From positions 65,319,013-65,383,012 of the forward strand of contig OZ026630.1 of the NCBI GenBank assembly GCA_964020975.1: a stretch of DNA of 64,000 bases. Direction: 5' to 3'. The stretch is from Hermodice carunculata. Taxonomy: Eukaryota; Annelida; Polychaeta; Eunicida; Amphinomidae. The notes under the pieces were generated by a model, which made no database searches, was not told where the DNA came from, and saw only the letters and a list, made by a program, of their open reading frames with translations. Positions 10,373-22,470 of the stretch are shown here, one piece after another (the stretch's first letter is position 1; every line of letters starts with the position of its first letter). The position numbers and the translations under genes were made by a program.

Positions 10373-13005
10373 GATTTTTCATGATTTTTGTTGTTGTTCT
10401 TTTTGGGGTAAATCTTAAAAAATCTCCTCCGAAACCGCTCACCCAATTGCTTTGATATCACACAGGAACACTCCCTGGGACTCCTAGTTCTTAATTTGTG
10501 CACCAGGTGGCGCTGCATTTTTTTTTCTCCAAATTTTTTGTGTGTGTTTTTACTATTTTTGACTTCTCTAGAACCGTCACTCAGATTAAGCTGAAACTTG
10601 GTGGACATGCTCCTTGTAGAAGGGTCAAACAAAGTTCACTAAGTGGCACTGCTATGGATTTCTGATTTTTAACAATTTTTTCTATTGGGGTCCTTATTGG
10701 TCAATGCAGGTTTCCTATGGATTACTAAGTCAGTCAATGGGCATTCTAATGTTAATTTACATTTTTTTACTTCTGCAAAACCGTCATTCAGATTGACTTC
10801 ACACTTGAAGGCAATGTACCATGGGTGGGTTTCTAAAAGGTGTGTACAGATGATCGGACTCCAGTGATTTTTGGATTTTAAATGATTTTTTTTTTAAATC
10901 TTACAAAATCTTCATCTCCGAAAACGCTCACCCAATTGCTTTGATATAACACAGGGACACTCCCTGGGACTCGTAGTTCTTAATTTGTTCACCAGGTGGC
11001 GCTGCAATTTTTGTCTAATTTTTAGCTCAGCTGATAAGTCAGCTGAGCTTTTAGGAGGGTAGGCCATCCGTCATCCGTCCGACCACAATTCACATTTTCG
11101 ACTTCTTCTCCAAAACCGTTGGCCAGATTAACTTCAAACTTGGTGGGGATGTGCCTTGGGTGGGTCTCTACCCAGTTTGTTCAAGTGGTCAAGGTCCAGT
11201 GATTTTTGGATTTTCAATGAATTTTTTTGTTCTTTTTTGGGTAAGTCTCCAAAAAATCTTTTTCTCAGAAACCGCTCACAACAATTCGGTTACTTATCGG
11301 TCAATGCAGCTTTCCTATTGATTACTATGCAAGTCAATGGACATTCTAATGCTAATTCACATTTTCGACTTCTCCTCCAAAACCGTCCTCCAGATTAACT
11401 TGGTGACAATGTACCTTGGGTGGGTTTTTACGAGGATTGTTCAAATGGTCATGCTCCAGTGATTTTTGGATTTTTAATGATTTTTTTTTCAAAAATCTTG
11501 ACAAAAGATTTAATAGGAAAGTTTAACATGGAAATTTCTTCTAATGGTTATAACTTGAAAATTTTTGGCCAGATTTACTTCAAAATTGGTCGGGATGTGC
11601 CTTGGCTGGATCTCTAGCAAGTTTGTTCAAATGGTTACGCTCTATTGATTTTAGGCTTTTTTATGAATTTTTTTGTTCTTTTTGGGGGCAAATCTTAAAA
11701 AATATTCTTCTCCCAAACCGCCCACCCAATTGCCTTGCTATCCCACAGGGACCCTGCCGGGGAGACCTAGTTCTTAATTTGTTCACCAGGTAGCGCTGCA
11801 ATTTTTTTCTATTTTTTTGTGAATTTTTGTAAGTTTTTGCTATTTTTGACTTGTTCTCCAGAACCATCACTCAGCTGAAACATGGTGGATATGTTCCTTG
11901 TAGAAAGGTCAAAGAAAGTTGTTCACTTCGTGGAAATCCTGCAGATTCCTGTTTTTTAAAGATTTTTTCAATTCAGGTACTTGGTGGTCAATGCAGCTTT
12001 CCTATTGATTACTATGCAAGTCAATGGACATTCTAATGCTAATTCACATTTTTAGCTCAGCTTCCTAGTCAGCTAGCTGAGCTTTTTTGAGGGTCCGTCG
12101 TCTGTCCGTCCGTCATCGTCCACAATTTACATGTTCGACTTTCGAAAACCGTAAGCCAGATTGACTTCAAACTTGGTGGGGATGTATCTTGGGTGAGTCT
12201 CTACCAAGTTTGTTCAAATGGTCACGCCACAGTGATTTTTGGATTTTTTAATGATTTTTTTTTGTTCTTTTTTGGGGCAAATCTTGAAAAATCTTTTTCT
12301 CCGAAACGGCCCACACAAGTGTTTTGATATCCCACAGGGACACTGCCAGGGACTCCTAGTTCTTAATTTGTTCACCTGGTGGCGCTGCAATTTTTTTCTA
12401 TTTTTTATGATTTTTTTGCTGTGTTTTTGCTATTTTCGACTTTCAACTCCTGAACTGTCACTCAGCATAAGCTGAAACATGGTGGATATGTTCTTGTAGA
12501 AGGGTCAAACGGAGTTGTTCACTAGGTGGCACTGCTGTGGATTCCTGATTTTTAACGATTTTTTCAATTCAGGTACTTGTCGGTCAATGCAGCTTTCATT
12601 TTGATTACTATGCAAGTCAATGGACATTCTAATGCTAATTCACATTTTTAGCTCAGCTTACTAGTCAGTTAGCTGAGCTTTTCTGAGGGTCCGTTGTCTG
12701 TCCGTCCCTCATCCTCCGCAATTTACATTTTTGACTTGCGAAAACTGTAAGCCAGATTGACTTCAAACTTGGTGGGGATGTACCCTGGGTGAGTCTCTAC
12801 CAAGTTTGTTCAAATGGTCACGCCACAGTGATTTTTGGATTTTTTAATGATTTTTTTTGGTTCTTTTTTGGGGGCAAATCTTGAAAAATCTTTTTCTCCG
12901 AAACGGCCCACACAATTGTTTTGATATCCCACAGGGACACTGCCAGGGACTCCTAGTTCTTAATTTGTTCACCAGGTGGCGCTGCAATTTTATTCTATTT
13001 TTATC

Positions 13006-15501
13006 TCAGCTGACTTGTCAGTCAGTTGAGGTTTTGTGAGGGTCCGTCGTCCGTCCGTCCGTGCATTGTCCGTCGTCCACAATTCACATTTTAGACTTCT
13101 TCTCAAAAACCGTCAGCCAGATCTACTTCAAACTTGGTGGAGATATGCCTTGGGTAGGTCTGTACCAAGTTTGTTCAAATGTTAACGGTCCATTGATTTT
13201 TGGATTTTTAATGATTGTTTTTGTTCTTTTTTGGGTAAATCTTCAAAAATCTTCTTCTCCAAAACCGCTCACCCAATTGCTTTGATATCACATAGGAACA
13301 CTCCCTGGGACTCTTGGTTTTTAATTTGTTCACCAGGTGGGGCTACAATTTTTTTCTATTTTTTTATGAATTTTTGTGTGTTATAGCTATTTTCAACTTC
13401 TTCTCCACAACTGTCACTCAGATTAATCTGAAACATGGTGGATATTTTCCTTGTAGAAGGATCAAAGAAAGTTGTTCACTGTGAGGCAATGCTGCGGATT
13501 CCTGACTTTTAACCATTTTTTCAATTCAGGTACTTGTCGGTCAATGCAGCTTTCCTATTGATTACTATGGGAGTCAATGGTCCTGCGGATTCCTGACTTT
13601 TAACCATTTTTTCAATTCAGGTACTTGTCGGTCAATGCAGCTTTCCTATTGATTACCATGGAAGTCAATGGTCATTCTAATGCTAATTCACATTTTCGAC
13701 TTCTTCTCCAAAACCGTCATCCAGATGAACTTTAAACTTGGTGGCAATGTACCTTGGGTGGGTTTCTATCAGTTTTGTACAAACGGTCATGCTCCAATGA
13801 TTTTTGGATTTTTCATGAATTTTTTTTGTTCTTTTTTTTTTGGAAAAATCTTAAAAAATTTTCTTCTCCGAAACTACTTACCCAATTGCTTTGATATCAC
13901 ACAGGAAGACACCTAGGGACTCCTTGTTGTTTATTTGTTCACCAGGTGGCGCTTCAGTTTTTTTCAAATTTTTTATGAATTGTGGTGTGTTCCAGCTATT
14001 TTCGACTTCTTCTCCAGATCCGTCACTCAGATTAAGCTGACACGCGGTGGATATGTTCCTTAGGCCCCCCCCCCCCAAAAGTCTGTGTTTGGGGATTCCC
14101 TACCGACCCTTGCCCAAACCCCCCTACCCTAAAACTTTTTATTAATTTTCGAAAAAAGAAAAAAAAAATCTAGGCAGATTTTCTTCATGAATTGCACAAT
14201 TTATCCATTTTAAGTTACTTTTCTTCTGTTTTCAGAGCAAAAATTAAAAAAAAAAAAAAAAAAAAAACTACCGACCTACCCTATTTATTTTTGGCATGTA
14301 ACCTCAAACACACTATTTATTTTCTTTGGGCTTATGGAAGGGCCAAACAAAGTCGTTCACTATGTGGGAATGCCGCAGATTCCTGATTTTCAATGATTTT
14401 TTCAATTCGGCTCCTTTGTGTAAAATGCACGTTTCCTATTGATTACCATGTAAGTCAATGGGCATTATAATGCTAATTTACATTTTCGACATCTTCTCCA
14501 AAACCGTCATCCAGATTTACTTCAAACATGGTGGCAGTGTACCTTGGGTGGGTGTCTACCAGGTTTGTTCCAATGGTCATGTTCCAATGAATTTTGGATT
14601 ATTTAATGATTTTTTTTTCAAAAATCTCTACAAAAGTTTTAATAGGAAAGTTTAACATGGGAATTTCTGGTAATGGTCATGACTTTAATAATATTGACCA
14701 GATTTACTTCAAACTTGGTGGGGATGTGCCTTGGGTGAATCTCTACCAAGTGACTTCAAATGGTCACGCTCTATTGATTTTTGGATTTTTTATGAATTTT
14801 TTTGTTCTTTTTTGGGGCAAACTTTCAAAATTCTTCTCCGAAGAAACCGCTCACCCAATTGCTTTGATATTGTACATAGACACTCCCAGGGACACCTAGT
14901 TCCCAATTTGTTCACCAGGTGGCGCTGCAATTTTTTGATGATTTTTTTGTATGGTTTGCTATTTTTCACTTGTTCTCAGAACCGTCCCTCAGATTAAGCT
15001 GAAATGTGATGGAAATGTTGTGGAAGGGTCAAACAGTTGTTTACTAGGTGGCACTGGTTTGGATTTCTGATTTTCAAGGATTTTCAATTCGAGTACTTAT
15101 CGTTCAATGCAGCTTTCCTATTGATTACTATGCAAGTCAATGGGCATCCTAATGCTAATTCACAGGACAACTGACACGAAATTTAGTTTACTTGATAACC
15201 TGAGATCTGTTTTGAGTTAGCTGCACATGTTAATTATTCTCTATGAAGGTCATGCTGAGAAAGTACATGAATGACCTTGACCTCGTTTGTGGGGTCACAG
15301 TGCAACATACATGAATTTTACTCTTCATTATAACTTGAGAACTACTTGAACTTTGATGTTGCACATGTATGTGTTCTTCTATAAAGTTCAGACTTACTCA
15401 GAACACGGTGTCCTTGATCCTTTCCCAAGTTCATAGAGCTGCAAGTGTGATGAATGTCAAGATCAGCTGAGGCACGGGCTGTTCACACAGCCCTCTTGTT
15501 T
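13006..15501 (+). mobile_element. Nested A element within an A cassette
   Basis: The left flank reads GGCGCTGCAATTTTATTCTA, then a TCTCAGCTGACTTGTCAGTC start. The right flank after CTCTTGTT reads TATGATTTTTTTTGCTGTG. The uninterrupted equivalent near 12385-12425 joins these flanks directly. The site corresponds to that hit by the element at 7001. The tail at 15165-15501 matches those ending at 9193 and 17372. Confidence 0.7.
14063..14331. mobile_element. 269-bp MITE flanked by TTA
   Basis: Interrupts the A-cassette phrase GATATGTTCCTTGTAGAAGG. The left end is TTA then GGCCC (poly-C) AAAAG; the right end is CTTTGGGC then TTA. A 3-bp TTA duplication is typical of PIF/Harbinger-type insertions. 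The interior holds a poly-C tract, two A-rich tracts and no frame. The telomere-like phrase ACCCTAAAA inside is incidental. Confidence 0.7.
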
Positions 15502-17372
15502 ATGATTTTTTTTGCTGTGTTTTTGCTATTTTCGGCTTCTTCTCCTGAACTGTCACTCAGATTAAGCTGAAACATGGTGGATATGTTCCTTGTAGAAGGG
15601 TCAAACAGAGTTGTTCACTAGGTGGCACTGCTGTGGATTCCTGATTATTAACGATTTTTTCAATTCAGGTACTTGTCGGTCAGTGCAGCTTTCCTATTCA
15701 TTACTATGCAAGTCAATGGACATTCTAATGCTAATTCACATTTTTAGCTCAGCTTACTAGTCAGTTAGCTGAGCTTTTCTGAGGGTCCGTTGTCTGTCCG
15801 TCCCTCATGGTCCACAATTTACATTTTCGACTTTCGAAAAACCCTAAGGCAGATTTACTTCAAACTTGGTGGGGGTGTACCCTGGGTGAGTCTCTACCAA
15901 GTTTGTTCAACTGGTCATGCTCCAGTGATTTTTGGATTTTTATGATTTTTTTTGTTGTTGTTCTTTTTTGGGGCAAATCTTAAAATATCTACTGAGAAAC
16001 CGCTCACCCAGTTGCTTTGATGTCCCATTGGGACACTCCTGGGAACTTTTAGTTCAGAATTTGTTCACCAGGTGGTGCTGCAATTTTTTTCCATTTTTTA
16101 TGATTTTTTTTGTGTGTTTTTTGTTATTTTTGACTCCTTTTCCAGAACCGTCACTCGGATGAAGCTGAAACTTGGTGGATATGTTCCTTGTAGAAGGGTC
16201 AAACAAACTTCGTCAAAAAGTTGACTCAGTTCATTTTTTCATTCATTTTTTGAAAAAGTACAAAATAAAAAAAAAAATTACGAAACCTGAACATGGAGAT
16301 TTCTTGTAATGGAAACAACTCAGATAATTTTCGCCATATTTATGTCACACTTTGTAGAAATGTACCTTTGATAGGTCTCTACATATTTTATTCAAACGGT
16401 CACACTGCATTGATTTTTGCGTAAATTTTTGAGTAAATTTTTAAACATAAGCAGATGCATGTCAGCTGAGCATAGGATAATCATGATCCTCTTGTTGTTA
16501 CTTGTCACTTCTGCTCCAGAACTTCTCAGATTTAGTTGAAACCTTGTGGATATGTTCCTTGTGAAAGGGTCAAGCAAAAATGTTCTCTAGGTATCACTGC
16601 TGTGGATTCCTGAATATTAATGATATTTGTAAATTCTGGTACTTACCGGTAAATGCTGCCTTTTTATTGCTTACTCTGTGAGTCAATGGGCATTGAGATG
16701 GTAATTCATATTTCGGACTTCTCTGAAGAGACTCATTCAAATTTACTTCAAACTTGGTGGGAATTTACCTTGGGTGGGTCTCAACCAAATTGTTCAAATG
16801 GTCATGATCCAATAATTTTTGGATTTTTTATGATTTTTTTCAAAAATCTTTTTAAAAAAATTTTAATAGAAAAGTTTAACATGGAAATGTCTTGTAATGG
16901 TTATAACTTAAAATAATTTTGGCCAGATTTGTGCCAAACTTGGTAGGGGTGTACCTTTTATAAGTGTCTACCTATTTTGTGCAAATGGCCATTCTCCAGT
17001 GATGTTTGGACCTTGACCTCATTCCTAAGGTCACAGGACAACTGACACGAAATTTAATGTTTACTTGATAACTTGAAATCTGTTTTCAGTTAGGACCTTG
17101 ATACTGCACTTGTTAATGTTTGTGTATGAAGGTCATGCTTAGATAGTATAGGAGTGATCTTTACTTCGTTTCTGGGGTCACAGCACAATATGAATTACTA
17201 TAACTTGAGAACTACTTGAACTGGGACCTTGATGTTGTACATGTTCGTGTTCTATAAAAGTCCGAGTTGCTCAGTACATGGGTGACCTTGATCCTATCCC
17301 AAGTTCGCAGAGCTGCTAGTGTGATTATTGTCTAGGTTAGCTGAGCATGGGCTGTTCACACAGCCCTCTTGT

Positions 17373-19534
17373 TGTATTGTGCAATGGCTACTTTGAACGT
17401 GCTTTCCGTTGTAGATTATTCTTTTGAGGGGATGCTTGACTCCTAGCACTCTGCCTGTATCTGGTATCGCACACAGTGTGCCACTGGGCATTTTTCTAAT
17501 CGCTTGCGCAAGAAAGGACTTGCTGGATTGAACGTGCCTGGGCTCTGTAAGTTTTGCGATTCAATCCTAGTGATCAACACAAAGTCGGTCAGAAATTACA
17601 TGAGGTATAATTCTGTGCATGTTTTTTTTTCAATTTACCCCCTAAATTTTTTTACGCTTTACGGGATGTCAAGCGTCTGGTCACCTTTTTTTTTTTTTTA
17701 CCAACAAACACGGTCACGGGCTGTGCAACACAAGCGAGTGTGAACAGGCATGAGTCCGGGCATGGTTCTCCATTATGTGCGTATATTTTTCCCGGCCTTC
17801 GGTCATAAATTTCATTCCTCATTTGTTCTTTTATACATATTTTTATCCTTTCAGACATTTTAATCAAATAAAAACAACAAACTTTAGATAAAAACATCGT
17901 GCCGTGACATATCTGAGATAGCGATCGACCACACATCGTGTTAGCAAATCTCAATCAGACTTAGCTTCGTCACCGTGCGGTGACGGAATCTGCGTATTTT
18001 CCTTGCCTTGCTTATGGAATTTTCATTCCTGCCTTTATCTGTGTCTAGATCTGTTCCATCGAAATCGTTTTGCGAAAGTATGATGTCAAAATTTCGCATC
18101 TTGGTCCTATAATCTTTGCGTGAATGCGACATGTTCACATGCACAACAAATCGAACTTGACTCAAGCACATGGAAAACAACAAGTTTGATTGGACGGTGA
18201 CTTGCACGTGACCAAATCCATCCAATGAGAAACCTAGAAATGACCCAGCGCATTTATAATGAGGTTCGATTCTCATTCTGGGCTATTTTTTGGAGGGATA
18301 CCCCAGGAATATTTATTTCTTAGCCAATAAAAGAGCTTGTTGCATTAAGAGACAAAATTCTGAGGATTCCAGCAGTATAAAAAACAATGGCGGACGACGC
18401 AAAACGTCGTGGCGGCAAAGGGGCAAAGTAAAGAAGTTTTAGCATAAATTTTGGGAGTTGTATCATTCAAAATGTCACGAAAAACGGGTAGTTGTTTCAT
18501 TTTTATCCATATAATAAAAATATATTCCTTTTTACCGCAAAATCAAAATAGCCATCTGAAAATACTGAAGTTTGTCTACGACAAAATGCACACGCTTGAC
18601 GGTAAATAAACGTTACGGGCCGGTGGGAGGCTGTCGACAGTTGGCGTGCTGTGTTGGCGGGTATAACCGCCTACGGTGACAAACGATGTTCAGATACATG
18701 TCGAGTATGACCGCTGACGGCGTGCTAGGTGTTAAAAGGTTTGATGAAACCCTCTGAGGTCTGGGTTACTTTGAATGTTCAAAGTAGCCCCAGTGCATAT
18801 CATGTACAGTAAAACAAAGTATCCTCCCTTGGGATACTTCGAATGTTCAGTGTTGCCCCTGATCTCTGAAGGGAACTGCCCCCCCCCCCAAAAAAAAAGA
18901 AATGAACAAAAACAAAAACGAAAACAAAAAAAAAATTCACTCTTGCTTAGTATAATGTGAAACAATATTTTGGTGACAAGTGTATAAAAATGTACCTTGG
19001 ATAATAGTTTAAAAATTCCCATGCCAGGTTATTTCTGTTGTGTGTAAACTTACCACTGTGGTGACAAAAGGTTGTTTGCTGTTTGAAATAACTGTTTAGT
19101 AGTAGCAATTTTGCAACTTCGTAGAGCAAAATACTATAAATAAAATCTGGAAGAGCTTTGATAGAATTTTAAGTTAAATCGATGTAAATATATTATAAAA
19201 ACATCAATTTTAACTTAACTATTCAAAGTTTCCCCCAGTTCAGAGTAGCTCGGCCTCACGGTATGGATAACAACAAAATCAATGGAAGTCTCCTGTTTTG
19301 TTACCAGCTTAGCAGACCTGTGGTCTGAAGGTTTTATCTAAGGACAACCGCTGCCTGCATCTTGCAGGTGCTGTTTGTATACTGCATCCACAGGAAATTG
19401 GAATTAAACCACACTTTCATTTCCTCCTTTGCCAGACTTCATTATCTTTTGTTCACCCACTTCTCTTCACAGGGCTTGGCAACAAGTAAACTGGTGATCA
19501 GCAAATTAATAAATGCCTAATTTGTTGATTAATT
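17373..19534. other. Gene-free stretch with CpG-richer centre
   Basis: About 17930-18740 is noticeably richer in CG than its surroundings, with TCACCGTGCGGTGACGG at about 17970 and several CGTCG-type words. It could be a promoter-like region. No complete gene was found. Confidence 0.45.
18387..18431 (+). CDS. Possible short first coding exon (very weak)
   Basis: Within the CpG-richer stretch, ACAATGGCGGACG gives a good start context and the frame reads MADDAKRRGGKGAK before a stop. The last codons overlap a possible splice donor, AAAGTAAAG. A TATAAAA run lies about 8 bases upstream, too close to serve as the TATA box of this start. No downstream exon was identified, so this may be chance. 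Confidence 0.15.
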   Translation: MADDAKRRGGKGAK

Positions 19535-20812
19535 ATGTCCCCCTTCGAAGAAGGTGGGGCATATAGCTTTGCACATGTCGGTTGGTCGGTCGGTAGGTAG
19601 GTCGGTCGGTCGGTCGGTAGACTGTGGTTTCCGCACAATAACTCAAGAAGGTTTTGAGCTAGGACTTTGATACTGTACAGGTGTATTATTCTAGTCAAAA
19701 GCTAGGTAAGTTTGAAGATAGGTGACCTTGACCTAATTTCCTAGGTCACAGTGGTACCTGAGTTAACTTTGGTTGCCGCACAATAACTGAAGAGGTTTTT
19801 AAGCTAGCACTTTTATATTGCACAGGATTACAGTCCATATTTGGGGCTAGACGAAGTTTGAAGATGGATGACCTTGACCTCATTTTAAAGGTCACAGAGC
19901 CACTTTACTGAATGGTTTCATGCTTTCTGCATGATAACTTATACCTGGGAGCTAGAACTTTTATATTGCACAACTTTATGGTTCTCTGTAAGGGCTAAGT
20001 TGAGTTTGAAGATGGGTGACCTTGAACCAGTTTTCAGGGTCACAGAGAGATTGTAGAATTCCTGTGGTTTCTGCACAATGACTCAAGAAGTTTTTAAGTT
20101 AGGACTGGGACACTTTACAGGTCTATAGTTCTTGCTAAGGGCTAGAAGAAGTTTAAAGTTTGGTGACCTTCATTTAATTTCCAAGGTCACGTTGGTACCT
20201 GAGTAAACTTTGGTTTCCACATGATAACTGAAGAGGTTTTTAAACTAGGACTTTTATATTGTACTTGATAATTGTCCGTATTCGGGGCTAGGTCAAGTTT
20301 GAAGATGGGTGACCTTGACGTAATTTCAAAGGTCACAGAGCCATTTGGTTGAATACTGTTTCTGCATGATAACTTGCATTTCAGAGGTAGCACTTTTATA
20401 TTGCACAGCTTTATGGTTGCCTATAAGGGCTAGTTTGAGTTTGTAGATGGGTGACCTTGACCCAGTTTTGAGGGTCACACACAGACAGTAGACTTCATAT
20501 GGCTTTTGCACAAAAACTGAAGGTCAAGTGAAAATGAGTGACCTTGCCCTAATTTCCAAGGTCATAAAGCCACTTTGCTGAATATGGTTTCTAAATGATG
20601 ACTTATTTTTCAGCTATAACTTTTATATTGTCCAGGTTTTTAGTCGTTTTTTAAGGACTAGGTTAAAGTTTAAAGATATGTGACATTGATGTATGATCAA
20701 CCTTCACTAATTTTGTAAGGTCAGGAGTGCCCCATCTACCACTATCAATAGGGTAGCGAGGGCAAGGGTAATGACGGCAGGGGGCATCTGTGTTTTACAA
20801 ACATATCTTGTT
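19535..20812 (+). mobile_element. GGTC-type hairpin element, copy 1
   Basis: Starts with the palindrome CCCCCTTCGAAGAAGGTGGG, then a GGTC/GGTA microsatellite (about 19579-19618). Seven units of about 145 bp follow, each holding GTGACCTTGACC, a spacer of about ten bases, and AAGGTCAC. It ends with GTTTTACAAAC then ATATCTTGTT. No coding capacity. It is closely related to the copy at 29532-31110. It shares its end arrangement, though not its sequence, with the A and B elements. Confidence 0.75.
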
Positions 20813-21890
20813 AAGGAAGCTTTGCACTGCCCAAATTTCTCTTTTCCGTATATATATATTTTTTTTTAAATAGCAAGAAGATCTGCTCTTACTATCCATA
20901 AACAGCGAGCCTGCATTACCATACCACTTGCAGGACATGCTTGGCTAAGTCCTGCAATACTTCTACATGTAAAAGTACGAAGCAGAAACCATGTGAGTAT
21001 TGCTTAGGCTGAAATGGATCAAAGTTGCTCATGCAGCTGTAAGATTTGACCAAAAAGGATTGGCCAGCGAACAGAAGAGAGCCATTTTTGACAGAGGGGT
21101 GCTTCTTAAACCTCCCATGGACTTGCACTTTTCAGCCTGGAGAGAACTTGCTTCTCATTATCATCAGCAATCAGACCACTCCCTGAAGAGGTGGTACAAT
21201 CCACATCCATGAATCATGATTCCAGGACAGTAGTCTAGCTCTCAGATTGACTTTTAGACAAAGGGTGGAGCACATCTCATTGGTCTAACTGTCCACTGGT
21301 CCTGCCCTTCATTGGTCTGACATGCATAATCCTATACATGCGTTCAGTGCGAATTAAACTTGGAATACCTTCACTGCTGATACTCAAATTAGCAGAGTTA
21401 GGGGAAGCCTTTCGGCACCCTCCTTAAGCAGGCCCTAAAATCAAGAAGTTTCCGCGCAGAAAAAAATGCTGTTTTGGCAACTTAAGGTAACATGGGCTGC
21501 TGCCATTTAAATACATCCGATGAGTTGCTTTAGCCAACATAATAGTAAGGTTCCTAATATGGGCATCGCTGCAACTTGGTCGGGCACCAGCAGCAATTGC
21601 AGTTGCAAGCAATGTTGTGGGTAATTTCAAGGCCTGCTCCGGGTAACCTGAGGACCCCTTGCAGTTCCTCTGTGTATTCTTGCTGTAGCCTCAAGGGGAC
21701 AGGGGGGTATCTAGGGGTCCCCTTCTTGCATGTTATGATATCATGGGCTTGGGGAAATATTTTGGTAACTTGTGTACCTCCATAGGGTAATTGTCTGGTA
21801 GCTTTTGGGAAGCACTGATGTACCATCACATAGGGGCTTTATCCTCCATGTGTATTTCGGGGTACCCTCCCTGGGGTAAGCTTTAAGTAT
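20813..21890. other. Gene-free stretch
   Basis: Frames of about 70-90 codons exist on both strands (for example 21000-21212 and 21554-21829), but none has a recognisable domain. No repeat structure was recognised. Confidence 0.45.
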
Positions 21891-22138
21891 TTTGTTATAT
21901 TACAGTGGTATGATTATCTTCATAATGGCAGACTTATATTCTTGCAAGGATTGACACACCATGGTGGCACAGTGTACCGTAAATTGTGCACCAAATGATA
22001 TTCTATTTTTTTAAACGTACCAGTGTTAAGGAATACTTGAATTGGCACAATGTTAAAGTACAGGTATTTCCACAGGCTACAGTATTAAAATTGGCACAGT
22101 GTTCAGACATGATTAAATCCACAAGGTATATTACAATG

Positions 22139-22416
22139 CTGGGCTGGCGCTAGCCATTAGCCAATTAGCCATAGGCTAATGGTTGTGGTATCTGGCTAAA
22201 AGAATTTGCAACTTTTTAGCCAAACTGGCTGAAAATAATTGTCATTCTGTAGCTTCATAATCAGATCTATTATTTTATTATCGGATTGTCGCCTTTTAGG
22301 TGCAAAATGTTTGAAGATGTAAGTTGATTTTGGCTAATAAAATTAAAGTTTGACTAAAAGATGTAAGTGATTTTAGCCAAGCTGGCTAAAAAAATGAAAT
22401 CCCTGCACAAGCCCAG
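22139..22416. mobile_element. 278-bp MITE with CAATG duplication
   Basis: Splits a tandem unit. CAATG stands on both sides (22134-22138 and 22417-22421), while an uninterrupted unit has a single CAATG. The ends are CTGGGCTGGCGC and GCACAAGCCCAG. The interior is a series of TTAGCCAA/TTGGCTAA words on both strands. No frame. The superfamily is not identified. Confidence 0.75.
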
Positions 22417-22470
22417 CAATGGTATGATTATTTCACAATGACAGACTTATTTCCACATGGAAGAGTATAA

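Larger units (their letters stand above)
6625..14928 (+). promoter_or_regulatory. Recurrent CTCF-like motif
   Basis: CACCAGGTGGCGCTG or a close variant recurs in the same orientation at 6625-6640, 7346-7361, 7861-7876, 9306-9320, 10501-10515, 10990-11005, 12970-12985, 13940-13955 and 14913-14928. Weaker versions occur near 8570, 11785, 12373, 13331 and 16066. The known CTCF core is CCASYAGRKGGCRS; the common form here matches all but the first position. This is sequence similarity only; binding is not shown. Confidence 0.5.
6227..17372 (+). repeat. 11-kb nested array of hairpin-bounded A and B elements
   Basis: Most of this region is made of variants of a cassette of about 510 bp. Its landmarks, in order, are TTCGACTTCTTCTCCAAAAC, ACTTCAAACTTGGTGG, TACCAAGTTTGTTCAAATGG, TTGCTTTGATATCACACAGG, CACCAGGTGGCGCTGCAA, GATTAAGCTGAAACATGGTG and GGTCAATGCAGCTTTCCTAT. 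Hairpins built on AGCTCAGCTGAC/GTCAGCTGAGCT recur near 6231, 7001, 11030, 12050, 12650, 13006 and 15746. Element tails ending GGGCTGTTCACACAGCCC then TCTTGTT recur near 9190, 15500 and 17370. There are fewer tails than starts, which indicates nesting and unit duplication. No frame encodes a recognisable protein; open frames here are by-products of the cassette. Confidence 0.85.
10373..17372 (+). repeat. A cassette array
   Basis: About ten imperfect A units in direct orientation, with the phrase GGTCAATGCAGCTTTCCTAT or variants near 10700, 11300, 11990, 12580, 13540, 13633, 15100 and 15680. At 13560-13650 a block of about 90 bp is repeated in tandem. Units are interrupted by embedded start hairpins, a complete nested A element and a 269-bp MITE. 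Confidence 0.75.

Noticed and set aside
14105-14140. Telomere-like CCCTA words
   Set aside because: Only isolated ACCCTAAAA-type words inside a MITE, not a tandem telomeric array.
6909-16916. Many similar 60-130-codon frames with repeated peptides
   Set aside because: They are translations of the repeated cassette in various frames, start at different places and are not conserved as proteins.
6227-17372. Regular array resembling CRISPR
   Set aside because: Units are ~510 bp and imperfect, there are no short identical repeats with unique spacers, and the context is animal DNA.
17652-18276. Minus-strand frames of 100 and 111 codons in the CpG-richer stretch
   Set aside because: No recognised domain; open frames are more likely by chance where stop codons are fewer.
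18240-18290. GGTTCGATTCTC, like a tRNA T-loop
   Set aside because: No matching acceptor, D or anticodon arms could be found around it.
21000-21212. 70-codon frame with a soluble-protein-like composition
   Set aside because: Too short and without family resemblance or exon signals.
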